DNA from: Streptomyces sp. B1I3
GTDB lineage: Bacteria; Actinomycetota; Actinomycetes; Streptomycetales; Streptomycetaceae
Assembly (NCBI RefSeq): GCF_030816615.1
Contig: NZ_JAUSYD010000001.1
Coordinates: 5,478,501 to 5,542,500, forward strand
Direction: 5' to 3'
DNA length: 64,000 nt
Position 1 is the first letter of the stretch, and each line of letters starts with the position of its first letter. Of the stretch, positions 52,093 through 61,697 are shown piece after piece. The position numbers and the translations under genes were made by a program. The notes beneath the pieces are model-generated. The model was not told the origin of the DNA, ran no database searches, and worked only from the letters and a program-made list of their open reading frames with translations.

Positions 52093-52950
52093 TCAGACAT
52101 TTCGCGCCTGTCCAGAAGCCGAGATCTGCCATTCGCTCGGCGACTCGCCATAGGCCTGGCGGAAGAGACGGCTGAAGTGGGAGGGGCTGGGGAAGCCCCA
52201 GCTCTGCGCGACCGCAGCCACGGAGCGCCTGCGGTTCGGCAGCCGGCCGAGGTCGAGGCGACAGGCGGCGAGCCTGCGCTGCCGTACATGCGTACTCACC
52301 GTCGTACCGTCACCCTGGAACAGCTTGTGCAGGTAGCGGACGGATATGTGGTGGGCGCGCGCAATCGACTCCGGCGACAGGTCCGGGTCCATCAGGTTCT
52401 CTTCGATGTACGACCGTATGCGGGCCAACATCTCGCTGCCGCTTTCGGTGGACTTGGACCGGTAGGGAGCGAGGAGTTCGGCAACGAGCAGAGCGATGAG
52501 GTCCACGGCGTTGAGGGCGAGCCGTTTGCCGTTCATCGAGTTCCACAGCCCGTCCTCGTCGATCAGCACGGTCAGGACCTTCGACACCAGTGCCGCGACG
52601 CCGTCGGCTCCGCTGACCCGGAGGCCCGTCAGGTGCAGCACCTCGTCCTGCGTGATCCCCAGATAGGAGCAGGGGACGCGGAAGAACACGAATTCATCGC
52701 CGCATGCGAGGTGCTCGGGGCGCAGGGCGTCGAGGAGGACGAGGTCACCGGCCGCCGATGAGGGCTGGGCTCTCCGACTCGGAAGCGTCTCCGGTGAGGG
52801 ACGTTCGAGTCCCAGGTACAAGGATGCGTCATCTCCCTTCCGCGAGGCCCAGGGAAGTGTTCTGCAGTGTCCGAAATTAGCCTTCTGGGATATCTGGGAA
52901 GTATATTCTGCGTTTTTTGGCATGCGTGAAATGACCGACCTGGTCACCAT
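52093..52950 (-). CDS. AraC-family transcriptional regulator
   Basis: A 285-residue regulator. The C-terminal ~100 residues are the double HTH: MDPDLSPESIARAHHISVRYLHKLFQ and AAVAQSWGFPSPSHFSRLFRQAYGESPSEW. The N-terminal sensor domain (AGDLVLLDALRPEHLACG) is shorter than in most relatives (~320 residues), and the first 40 residues look unlike the family, so the 5' end may be truncated. Start uncertain: ATG at 52950 or 52923, neither with a good Shine-Dalgarno. It points toward the hydrolase array and probably regulates it. Confidence 0.8.
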   Translation of the reverse strand: MVTRSVISRMPKNAEYTSQISQKANFGHCRTLPWASRKGDDASLYLGLERPSPETLPSRRAQPSSAAGDLVLLDALRPEHLACGDEFVFFRVPCSYLGITQDEVLHLTGLRVSGADGVAALVSKVLTVLIDEDGLWNSMNGKRLALNAVDLIALLVAELLAPYRSKSTESGSEMLARIRSYIEENLMDPDLSPESIARAHHISVRYLHKLFQGDGTTVSTHVRQRRLAACRLDLGRLPNRRRSVAAVAQSWGFPSPSHFSRLFRQAYGESPSEWQISASGQARNV

Positions 52951-53011
52951 GAGCTCCAGTCGTGCCGTCGTTCGTCAAAGGGATGTGAAGTGCCCGCGTA
53001 TCGTCCGGGAT

Positions 53012-53878
53012 TTACGCGTCCGCGGCGGAAGGGGCCGCGTCCGCCACTTCGGAGAGGAAGGTCTCGACTACCGCGTTGAAGGCAGGCGGGTTTTCGAGGA
53101 AGGGGAAGTGGGAGTTCGCCACGTTGGACGGGAAGACGTGGAGCCGCGCGCCTGGGATCCGGCCGGCGATGAACTGCTGCGAGGCTGGGCTCACATGGCT
53201 TCCCTCGCAGCCGATCACCAAGGTCGGCACGTCCACTCGGGGAAGGACGTCGCGCCAGTCCTGCGCGCAGTGGTCGTAGAGCAGGGGCACCCCGGCGTGG
53301 GGCGGGGTCGACTTGATCTGTTCGGCGACGAACGCGATGAGATCGCGGTCGGGGGCACCGGAGAACATGCCGCGGACGAAGTCCTCACGCACTTGCTCGC
53401 CGTCCGGGCCCGCCAGCGCGGCGCCGAGTTCCAGCAGCCCGGCCACGTCGAAGATGGCTCCGGAGTCCCGCTGCTCCTCGGTGGTCAGCCAGGGAACGGC
53501 CGCCACGGCCGCAGGCTGGTCCACGGCGACGAACCGGCGGATCCGGCTGGTGCCGTACTGGTCGATGAAGCTCCACCACACCGAGGCGCCCATCGACCAG
53601 CCGAGTGCGTCGAAACGATCGAGATTCAGGTGATCGACGAGGTCGAGGACGTCACGGGACAACCGTGCGATGCGATAGCCGTGCCGCGGTTTCTCTGAGA
53701 GCCCGTGACCCCTGAGGTCCAGTGTGATGACGCGGCGGGCAGGAGCGAGACCATCCATCTGATGGCGGAACATCTCCTGGGTCTGCCCCCAGCCGTGCAG
53801 CATGACCAGGGGAACGCCATCGCCCCCGCTGTCCCGGTAGGTCAGCCGCACGCGGTCGTTCGTCTTCAGCTCGCCCAT
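53012..53878 (-). CDS. Alpha/beta hydrolase, epoxide-hydrolase/haloperoxidase-like
   Basis: A 288-residue hydrolase from another branch than the three paralogues: RLTYRDSGGDGVPLVMLHGWGQTQEMF, RVITLDLRGHGLSEKP, nucleophile in FDALGWSMGASVWWSF (Ser), and His in NSHFPFLENPPAF. Related to non-heme haloperoxidases and esterases of the Abhydrolase_1 family. ATG at 53878. Between the AraC and PucR regulators and transcribed in the same direction. Substrate unknown. Confidence 0.85.
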   Translation of the reverse strand: MGELKTNDRVRLTYRDSGGDGVPLVMLHGWGQTQEMFRHQMDGLAPARRVITLDLRGHGLSEKPRHGYRIARLSRDVLDLVDHLNLDRFDALGWSMGASVWWSFIDQYGTSRIRRFVAVDQPAAVAAVPWLTTEEQRDSGAIFDVAGLLELGAALAGPDGEQVREDFVRGMFSGAPDRDLIAFVAEQIKSTPPHAGVPLLYDHCAQDWRDVLPRVDVPTLVIGCEGSHVSPASQQFIAGRIPGARLHVFPSNVANSHFPFLENPPAFNAVVETFLSEVADAAPSAADA

Positions 53879-54103
53879 GGCCCTGCCTCATTCTCCTGCC
53901 AAGCCTTCACGGCGTACCTTGCTCCGCTGTGTCGGCAATCCACGTGATGGCCGGCCGACGTCGTGACGGCCGCGCCTGTACTCATTGTCGTTCGATCAGA
54001 CTTGTCGCCACCACCGCGTTCCGTAGGGATTGGTCGACGAGAACCACGTCACTTCGTAGCGACGGAGCCGAAGGGCTCGTCAGGAGGACGGCGGTCGGCC
54101 CGT

Positions 54104-55360
54104 TCAGACGGTGGTGGTCGACCCGTCCAGTTGCAGCAGATCCCGGATACGCAGGCCGAGGTGCAGGACCAACCGGTCCGCGCCGCTGTCCAGGTCCAGC
54201 GCGGTGATCTCCTGGATCTGCCGCAACCGGTAGTACAAAGAGGTGCGATGGATCTGCAGCGCTTCCGCGGTCTTCGGGACCGAGCCGGCGTGTTCCAGGA
54301 AGGACCGAAGGGTCTCCTCCAGGCGGGGCCCTTGCCCCCCTGCGGCCGAGAGGAGGGCGCGCAGCGGCTTGGGCAGCAGGGATGCGTTCAGGGCGTGATC
54401 CGGAAGCTGGAGAAGGACCGCGAACTCCCGCAGTTCTTCCCACTCGCCGACGCGCTCGAAGTGGGGCATCCGTCGGGCCGCGCGGGCAGCCACGAGTGCC
54501 TGTTCGTAGGAGACCCACGCGTCAGCCACACCGGTCTGACACCCTCCGATGCCGAGCACGGGGGCGGCGGTGGAGTCCAGGAACGTGTCGAGGGCTTCGA
54601 TGATCCGGCGGGACTGTTCCTTCAGTTCTTGCGGCGTCGGCGACTGCTCGCTCAGCTGGAGCAGGACTGCACGGTCGGTGGTGAACGCGACTGCGCCGTG
54701 CGCCGACCGAGTGCGGCAGAACCTCTCCAGCGCGGCACGCAGCGCGGTCTCGATCTGCCCGGGCGGCTCGTGGGAACGAATCACCTGCACGACGCTGACC
54801 ACGGCGTGCCGTGCGTCCGGAAGCACGCCGGTGTCCAGGATCTGCTGCTGGGCGACACGGCGCGCGGTGGGGCTCGCGTCGAGAAGGGCCCAGGGAAGAT
54901 CAGGGACGCCGCCCCCCTCGGCATGGTCGGCCATATGTTCCGCGTACATCTGAGCGGCGATGGCCTGGGCCGATTGGGCGATGGCGGCCGTCTCGTGCGC
55001 TGTCAGGTCCTTGCCGGTGGAGACGACCATGAGCAGGCCCAGAAGGCGCCCGCGCTCTCGCAGCGGCACACAGTAGCGCGGAAGCAGCCCCAGGTCGTCT
55101 CGGCCTTCTATATATCCCGGCTTGGCCCACTGGGCAACGCCCTGGTCGAGTACGTACCGAATGGCCTCGCTGTCCGCGAGGCCCTGCAGCAGGCTGCGGA
55201 TGCGTACCGGATCCGCGTCGTCGAAGTGCCTGCTTGCGTGGATGAGCCTGACGAGGGGGTCATCAAGGACTACGGAACGCTGCAGCCTCTCGGCCAGCTC
55301 TTCTACGAGTTGACGCAGCGCGTGGCTGCCCGCCCGAGCCCGTTGCAGCTGTTCAGTCAT
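54104..55360 (-). CDS. PucR/CdaR-type regulator with GAF-like sensor
   Basis: A 418-residue transcription factor. The N-terminal ~180 residues resemble a GAF-like sensor (YCVPLRERGRLLGLLMVVSTGKDL). The central portion is a GGDEF-related region of the PucR family (VLGIGGCQTGVADAWVSYEQALVAARAARR). The C-terminal HTH reads FLEHAGSVPKTAEALQIHRTSLYYRLRQIQEI. Such proteins usually respond to small ligands. It may control itself and the hydrolase cluster; it is the last gene before the recombinase module. Confidence 0.87.
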   Translation of the reverse strand: MTEQLQRARAGSHALRQLVEELAERLQRSVVLDDPLVRLIHASRHFDDADPVRIRSLLQGLADSEAIRYVLDQGVAQWAKPGYIEGRDDLGLLPRYCVPLRERGRLLGLLMVVSTGKDLTAHETAAIAQSAQAIAAQMYAEHMADHAEGGGVPDLPWALLDASPTARRVAQQQILDTGVLPDARHAVVSVVQVIRSHEPPGQIETALRAALERFCRTRSAHGAVAFTTDRAVLLQLSEQSPTPQELKEQSRRIIEALDTFLDSTAAPVLGIGGCQTGVADAWVSYEQALVAARAARRMPHFERVGEWEELREFAVLLQLPDHALNASLLPKPLRALLSAAGGQGPRLEETLRSFLEHAGSVPKTAEALQIHRTSLYYRLRQIQEITALDLDSGADRLVLHLGLRIRDLLQLDGSTTTV

Positions 55361-55708
55361 TCTGATCCTTCCCTAGAACCACTTTCTACATTCCGTGAAT
55401 CCGGGACTCCAAATTTTCGACAGTGTGAGGTTCGGCACCGAAGCTCGTCCTGTGGTGTCCGTTTTGTGACAGGAGCGGTCATAGAGGGCTGGCGCGGTGC
55501 GGCCGTGCGGAGTTCTGGCCGGGGTGCCCTTATGCGTTGGTCGAGGTCGAGCTCGGCTTCTGTGAATCGTGTCTGAGCTTCGTCTGACTCGTACCGTTCA
55601 CGGCAGGCGATCCAGTGAGGCGAATCGTCTGTCCGCATCTTTGATGCACTCGCGCACAGCCCCAACATCAATTGTTCCTTTGAGTGATTGAGCTGCTACA
55701 TTCCGTTC
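55361..55708. other. Region upstream of the recombinase module (candidate element left end)
   Basis: 348 bp with no gene. In Tn554-family elements the left end lies a short distance before tnpA, so the left boundary should be within this stretch. No obvious terminal repeat was recognised by eye. Confidence 0.4.
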
Positions 55709-56864
55709 GTGTTCGCTGCGGACAGGCCAACCGCCGAGATCCTGCGGGTCGAGGTCACTGACACGCTGGCCTACTGGACGGTTCTTGCCGGGCCCACCTT
55801 GACGGTCGTCGAGGATGTGGACAGCTTCCTCTGCCATCTGCGCTTCGGTCGGGCTCGCGCGGAATCGATCACGAAGACTTACGCAGGTCACCTCAAGCGC
55901 TTCCACACCTGGTGCGGCGAGCACGACCTGTCGTGGGAACGCGCGGCCGCCGAACTCTCGCACTGCTTGATGAAGTTAAGGACCACGCCCCGGCTGACGA
56001 GCGGCCGCGGCCAGGGGTGGCTCCCACAGGACTCCACGCTCGCACCCGCCCTGGCGGCAATCCACGGCTTCTACCTGCACCTGGCTGACCTTCGCAAGAT
56101 CAGCGCGAAGGCGGTCGACGCTCTGTTCGTCACCGCTCCGCACCCGGCGACAGGAAAGCTCGTCCTGGAGCCCCGCATCCGCGTTGATTCGCGGCCGAGT
56201 CACTCTTCCGGCAGGGCACCGGCTGCCAGCCACGAGGAGTTCGCCGCACTCCTGCTCGCTACGAAGGCCGCCCGCGACCGCTGCATGGTCGCCCTGCTTG
56301 GCGCGTGCGCGCTGCGCGTCGGCCAGGTCGTCGGCCTGCTTCGCGAGGACATTCATCCCGTCCCGGTCGGCAGTACCGTCCTGGGCTGTCCCTACAGCCT
56401 GGGCCCCCACCTGCACCTGGAGAAACGTGACGGTCACCCGCGCGGAGCGGCGAACAAAAACCGCGGCACCGTGATCGTTCCTGTGCCCGGACCCGTGGTG
56501 ATGCTTTACGCGGACTGGATGCGCGAACGTCTCACCATCTCCGGGGCGGCCAACGCCGTTTGGGGCTTCGTGTCGTTCCCGGGTCCCACGGGAGAGCCGG
56601 GCGGGCAGGTCCTCGGCACGCGACGGGTTCAGGACCTCGTGTCGGATCTCGCCCCGGGACGCCGGTATTCGACACATTCATCCGCACATGCTGCGGCATA
56701 CCTTCGGCGAGACCGCAGCCGACCTCGACGTCGCGTGCGACGTCCTCCAGCGCCTGGTCGGCCACCGGGACGTGGCCAGCCAGAACGTGTACCGCAACCC
56801 TTCCGACGCCCGGGTCGCGCACGTTGCCCAGGCCGTGAACGACAAGATCTTCGGACCAGCATGA
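55709..56864 (+). pseudogene. tnpA: Tyrosine recombinase TnpA-like, one-base frameshift
   Basis: Site-specific recombinase, about 384 codons when the frame is repaired. N-terminal SAM-like domain (RAESITKTYAGHLKRFHTWC); catalytic Arg in LGACALRVGQVVGLLRED; beta region NRGTVIVPVPGPVVML; then after the lesion HMLRHTFGETAADL (His-x-x-Arg type), LVGHRDVASQNVYRNPSD with the nucleophile Tyr. A fourth C at 56652-56655 (GCCCCGGG) shifts the frame; removing one gives RDAGIRHIHPHMLRHTF. Codon 90 is TTA (55976-55978), which needs the bldA tRNA in Streptomyces. GTG at 55709 is the likely start. Confidence 0.78.
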
Positions 56865-59446
56865 CGACTTATGCACCTGTGCCCGCTCCGGCCCCCGCGG
56901 CCGGGTGCGAACCGGACTGGGACTACCTGGCCCGGCACGGCCTCGACCGCTCCCCGCTCCAGCTGTGCTTCCCCCTGGGCGCCGACTGGCACTCGTTGCG
57001 CCGTTGCCGGCACACCGGGCGGCCACGAGCTGGCCGTGGCTGTGCCACCGTTGCGCGTCCGACTGGCGGGAGGCCGGAGGCTCCGGCGACATCGACAGGT
57101 GGTGCGCGAGCACGCCCGTCCCGCTCGCCCGCCGCACCTACGCCGAGAACCGGTGCCGGGTGGGCTGCGACCGTGCCGCGGAGGTCAGCGGCCTGTGTAA
57201 GAGCTGCGCCTCTGAGCGCCGTGTGCTCCGGCTGACCGTCGAGGAGTACCTCGCCCGGGGCCGCGCCCCTCGACCGGGCTTCGGGAAGTGCCTGGTCCGC
57301 GTCTGCCCGCGCATGGCCGTGGTGCGGCGGAGCCGACTGTGCCTGCCACACCAGCGGCAGTGGTCCAACGCGGCGAAACCCGACCGCGGGGCGTGGGCGC
57401 TGGCAGCAGCCGCCATCTACACGTCCGTAGACATGGTCCCGCTCGCCGATCTTGAGCCGACAGTCGTGGTGCAGGTGCTGCGCGGGTACAAGGCCCAGCT
57501 CCGTCAGGGCGGCCGGATCAACCCCGCACAGGTCAAGTCGGCAGTGCGCTGGCTGTGCGACCACACGGTCGAAGACCTGGCCGCCGTGGAACTGCCACCC
57601 AAGGGCGCGAAGACGACGTATCTGCGGCTCTGGCAGCACACCCTGCCGCTCCTGGAGGCCGACCCGGCCACGGAGCACACCCGGGCCCTGGTCAGGCTGC
57701 CTATCCTCAACCCTCGCTACAAGGGCGGGAGCGTCGATCTGCGGGACGTTCACGCCCCCTGGGTCACGCACCTCGCCCAGCAGTACCTACTACGCCTCGC
57801 CGCCGGCGGCGCCTCCTCGGCACGGTTGATGACCGTCGGCTACACGACCCGGTGGTTCGCGATGTTCCTTCGCACCCTGCCCGGCGAGGGCCGAAGGCCG
57901 GGCGACGTCGGCCGGGACGGCATGCTCGCCTACCTACGCTGGCTGACGCACCGAGCCCGCGACACCAGCGACTACCAGCTTCTCAACGATGACGACCCGG
58001 TACGGCAGATCGTCGCCGAGCGCCTTCTGCCGTCCCGTCGAGGCGCCGGGCCTCTACTGGTCACGCCTGTACGCCACTACGAGCGGGTGAAGATGCTGCG
58101 TGAGATCCTCGAACACGGCCGGGCATGGCTCGCGGACAACCATGCTGCGGACGTCCATCTGCTGGAGATGGACGTGCCGCCGTACCCGGAACGGGACGAC
58201 ACGGCGAGCGAGCTGGAGGGCCGCTCTCAGGACGCCTTGCCCGAACAGGTCTTCCTGCAGCTCATGGACGAACGCAATCTCACCCTGCTGCCGCCCGGAA
58301 ATTGCCGCAACTGCGTCGAACTGGCCATGCGCGTGGGCCGGTGGCCCTGGGAGCTCCGCCACTTGGAGTTCGACTGTCTGGAGTGGCACGACATCGACAT
58401 GGAGGACCCGGACGGGACGGTGCGCCGCCGGTCCTACCCCGTCCTCGCGTACTGGATGCAGAAGGTCCGCCGGCGGCACAAACTCCCGCTCCATCCCAGC
58501 GACGCCGAGGTCATCACCCGCCAGCAGGAGCACTTGCGGCGTGAATCCCCGCACCTGTTCCACGAAGACGGCCGGCCCCGCTCCACCCGCATGGTGCTGT
58601 TCCCCACCCCTCGCCGCTCGCGTGCCAACGCGCTCGGCGAGCGGCCGTACGACAGCAGCACGATCGGATACTGGCTTCGGACCTGGCTCGACCAGTTCGC
58701 TGTGGCCGACGAGCACGGGAAGCCCTTCGACCCGGCACGGGTGTTCCCCTACGCCTTCCGGCACACCTACGCCCAGCTCCGCGCTGACGCCGGCGTCCCG
58801 CTCGACATCCTGCAAGTCCTCATGGCCCTACCAGGACCCCTCCACCACGCAGGTCTACTACCGGCCCTCGCACCCCCGGCGGGTGGAAGCGGTGCGTGCC
58901 ATCGCCGCCAGGTACCAGTTCGACCTCACCGGCGGCCGGGGTCCGCGCCCGCACCCCCCACGACGAACTTGCCGACCGGATCCGCGCGGGCGTCGGCTCG
59001 GTGCCCGTCCCCGCAGGACGCTGCCACGAAATGAACAACGTCCGCGCCGACGGGCACGGCTGCCCGGTGTACAACCGCTGCTTCTCCTGCACCTTCTACA
59101 CCACCGACTTCACCCACCTGCCCGAGGTGCGCCAACTACGCGCCGGAAGGGCGGACAGCTCGCTGCGCTGGAGAGCGCCTACGGCAGCGTGCTCACCGCA
59201 GGCCCCTTGAGCACGGCGAATCTGGAGCTGCTCCGCCAGGAGATCCAGCAGATCGACGAACTCGTCGGCAAATGCGAAGCCGACATCGGCACCCTCACCT
59301 CCGAGGAACGAACCACGGTGGAATCCTGGCTCTACACCAGGGACCGGTTCCTTACGGTCATCCCCGTAGCGGCGGTTCTGGCCGGACGGCAGCGTCTGGA
59401 CCAGCCCACCGGCGATCCGATCCTGACCGAATCGACGACGGGATGA
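56861..59446 (+). pseudogene. tnpB: Large tyrosine recombinase TnpB-like, four one-base indels
   Basis: About 861 codons after repair; the four shifts cancel. N-terminal Cys-rich segment (LCHRCASDWREAGG, GLCKSCASERR). Catalytic region: AMRVGRWPWELRHLEFD (Arg), YAFRHTYAQLRADAG (His-x-x-Arg), QDPSTTQVYYR (Tyr). C-terminal Cys motif GCPVYNRCFSCTFYTTDFTHLPEVR, typical of Tn554 TnpB relatives, then a helical tail. Breaks lie near 57017-57022 (one base missing), 58826-58828 (extra C), 58938-58941 (extra G) and 59145-59152 (one missing), all in or beside G/C runs. ATG overlaps the tnpA stop. Confidence 0.75.
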
Positions 59447-59886
59447 CGCCCCCGGCCGCCCCGCGCTCGCAGCCAGGCCAGGCGCCGATCCCCGTCCGTC
59501 GGGCCGAAGCCCTCGACGGCGGCAGGGCGGCCGCCATTCGACGGCGCCGTGCCGATAGCGAACAGTGCCGACAGCGGGTCCTCGAAGTCGAGAACCGCAT
59601 GCTCCTGGAACAGAACGCCGCCCTGCAACGAACCCTTCACGAAGTTCAGAACGAGCTGCGTACGCTACGCGCCCACAACCTGGGCGCCCGCCTCCGCGAC
59701 GGCTTGGACGCCCGCTCCTTGCGCGACACGGAGATGGAGGAACTGCGCGAGCAACGAGACGCAGCACTGGCAGCCGGCCGCCAGGTAGAGGCCGCCATGC
59801 AGGCACTCCGCAACGTCAACCAGCGGCTGATGGTCGAGAACAGCCGGCTGATCGCCGCAGATGCTCCGGAACCACCCGCAGGGTAG
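59443..59886 (+). CDS. tnpC: Small coiled-coil protein, TnpC/DUF6262-like
   Basis: A 147-residue protein without membrane helix. After a Pro-rich start it contains AAAIRRRRADSEQCRQRVLEVE and a long coiled coil (about residues 40-140: heptads in LEQNAALQRTLHEVQNEL, DAALAAGRQVEAAMQALRNV, LMVENSRLIA). The ATG overlaps the tnpB stop. Position, size and coiled coil match TnpC of Tn554, a factor that influences transposition; DUF6262 naming is from memory. This is the only gene of the trio without a frame lesion. Confidence 0.75.
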   Translation: MTPPAAPRSQPGQAPIPVRRAEALDGGRAAAIRRRRADSEQCRQRVLEVENRMLLEQNAALQRTLHEVQNELRTLRAHNLGARLRDGLDARSLRDTEMEELREQRDAALAAGRQVEAAMQALRNVNQRLMVENSRLIAADAPEPPAG

Positions 59887-60118
59887 CCCGTGTACGCAGA
59901 AGCCGGGGCGCCCCGGCAGGGTGAGGCCGTCAGACCGTCGCGACTTGGAGGCCGTACCTGGGGACGGTCAGGTACGGGATCTTCCCAGCAGGGGTGCGCA
60001 CGCGTCATCGGCGTTCGCGCTGGTCCGGTGCCTCTCAGACGAAGTCCATGGGTGCCGATGTGACACGGGAGCACGCTGTGTCAGGGGGTGGGTTACGGCC
60101 TCTTCAAGGTGCGTGCTT
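59887..60118. other. Spacer after tnpC
   Basis: 232 bp with no gene. It would hold the junction of the recombinase module with either cargo or host DNA. No repeat of the region before tnpA was recognised by eye. Confidence 0.4.
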
Positions 60119-60162
60119 CGGCTTCCGCGCTGTCGGTGCCGTCACCGACAGCGCGGAAGCCG
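60119..60162. terminator. Perfect 20-bp hairpin between tnpC and the metallophosphoesterase
   Basis: Arms 60119-60138 and 60143-60162 are exact complements with a CCGT loop, between convergent genes. Strong bidirectional terminator; its unusual length also allows a role at the element boundary. Confidence 0.75.
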
Positions 60163-60213
60163 GGCCGGAACAGCCGGGCTGTGCTGGTCCTGCTCGCCGG
60201 CACCACGCGTGCG

Positions 60214-61491
60214 TTATTGCCTGCGCAATTCGATGACTGTGATGTCGGGTGGTGCTCCGACTCTGATGGGTGGCAGGGATGCTCCGACTCCGCGAGAGAC
60301 GTAGAGCTGTGTGTGGTCGATGGTGGCCAGTCCCGCTGTGAGGGGTTGGGTCAGTGGCACGAGCAGGTTGCCGGGGAAGAAGGCTCCGCCGTGTGTGTGC
60401 CCGGACAATTGGAGATCGACTTTGTGCCGGGCGGCTTCATGCACCTGCACGGGTTGGTGGGCGAGCAGGACGACGGGGTGGGAGGCGTCGCGGTCGCCGA
60501 GGGCCCTGTCGTAGTCGGGTGTGTCGTGGTTCTGCTCGCCTGTGACGTCGGTGACGCCTGCGAGGTCGATGGCTCCGCCCCGATGTTTGATCAGTGTTCG
60601 AGTGTTGCGCAGGGTGGTAACGCGGAAGTCGGCGAGTGTGGCGATCCAGGCATCGACATCGTGGCGGTAGTCGTGGTTGCCCGTGACGAAGAAGGTGCCG
60701 TGGGTCGAGGACAGCCGGGTGAGCGGCGCGGCGTGAGCGGCCAGGTCGCCGGCGGTGCCGTCGGAGAGATCGCCCACGATGGCGACGATGTCGGGCGACG
60801 TGTCGTTGATCATCCGGACCATGCGTGCGGTGTGGGCGCGACCGAAGAACGGCCCGAGGTGGAGGTCGCTGGCCATGGTGATGCGCATGCCGTCGAGTGA
60901 GGGATGCAGTCGGCGCAGGGCCACCGGCACGACTTTCACATCGGGTGCTCCCAGGCCGCGGTGAAAGCCGTAGCCGGTGGTGGCTACGGCGGTACCGGTG
61001 GCGAGCAGCGCGACCGAGCGGGCCAGGACGAGGCGGCGGTCCACCATCCGCGGTGCGTCCTGGGCCGGTCTGGGATTCGGGGCGCCCATGACCGGAGCCG
61101 CGACGGAGTGGCTCTGCTGAACGACCGGAGCCCGAGGGACCTGCGCGGGAATCATGGGGCCGGATCCGGTTCGACTCCGCAGTGCACGCGCCGTGAGGCG
61201 TGCAGGGATCTCCAGGGCGACGAGCGTCATCAGCAGGTAGGCGGCCAGGGCGACCCACACGAAGGCTGGCCAGGCCAGCCATGCGATGCGTGTGGGGTTC
61301 GCGTACTGGGCGGCGAGGACACCGGGGGGGACCAGGACCGTGAGGGCGACCGCCGTGGCCTCGCCCGCGCGGCGCAGCCGGGCGGACGGTGTGACGTCCT
61401 TGACGAGCCTTAGGTAGAGGTAGCGGTGTGCGGCGGCTGAGGCGACGATGCTTACTGCGGCGACGGTGGCTTCCTGCGCGAGGGTGCTCAC
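60214..61491 (-). CDS. Membrane-anchored metallophosphoesterase
   Basis: A 425-residue protein: four hydrophobic segments in the first ~125 residues (VAAVSIVASAAAHRY, ATAVALTVLVPPGVLAAQ, WLAWPAFVWVALAAYLLMTLV, then a later LARSVALLATGTAVATTG), followed by a calcineurin-like phosphoesterase domain. Metal ligands: ASDLHLGPFF, AIVGDLSDG, FVTGNHDYRHD, and SGHTHGGAFF. Related to YkuE/YaeI lipid-A or UDP-diacylglucosamine phosphoesterases, though substrate is unknown. ATG at 61491. The next minus-strand gene is 206 bp upstream. Confidence 0.88.
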   Translation of the reverse strand: MSTLAQEATVAAVSIVASAAAHRYLYLRLVKDVTPSARLRRAGEATAVALTVLVPPGVLAAQYANPTRIAWLAWPAFVWVALAAYLLMTLVALEIPARLTARALRSRTGSGPMIPAQVPRAPVVQQSHSVAAPVMGAPNPRPAQDAPRMVDRRLVLARSVALLATGTAVATTGYGFHRGLGAPDVKVVPVALRRLHPSLDGMRITMASDLHLGPFFGRAHTARMVRMINDTSPDIVAIVGDLSDGTAGDLAAHAAPLTRLSSTHGTFFVTGNHDYRHDVDAWIATLADFRVTTLRNTRTLIKHRGGAIDLAGVTDVTGEQNHDTPDYDRALGDRDASHPVVLLAHQPVQVHEAARHKVDLQLSGHTHGGAFFPGNLLVPLTQPLTAGLATIDHTQLYVSRGVGASLPPIRVGAPPDITVIELRRQ

Positions 61492-61697
61492 GCCGCTGCC
61501 TCAGCCGGTGGAAATGGACTGGAGACGGATCGCCCGTCATGGGTGCTGGCGTCGAGGTGTCGGTGCATGGCGGCGGGGTGCTCCGGGAGAGTTGTCGAAC
61601 GGTCGAGGTCGGCTGGTCCGGGGGCGGCGGCGGCCGGCCGGAGGGACTGCCGGGTCGGACGGCGGCATCTGGGGTCCATCTGCTTGCTCGCACGGGT

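Larger units (their letters stand above)
55709..59886 (+). mobile_element. Tn554-family-like recombinase module (tnpA-tnpB-tnpC)
   Basis: Three same-strand genes overlapping by ATGA at 56861-56864 and 59443-59446: a ~384-residue tyrosine recombinase, a ~861-residue tyrosine recombinase with Cys-rich ends, and a 147-residue coiled-coil protein. Tn554 of staphylococci has the same order, relative sizes and small third protein. True element ends and cargo are not defined; the marked span covers only the module. Confidence 0.7.

Noticed and set aside
52803..52814. Twelve-base match to the CAT tRNA T-loop region, considered as an attR site
   Set aside because: Only GTTCGAGTCCCA matches, it lies inside the AraC gene and the flanks differ, so chance is likely.
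55709..59886. Recombinase-in-trio (RIT) element
   Set aside because: RIT elements have three tyrosine recombinases; here the third protein is a short coiled coil without catalytic residues.
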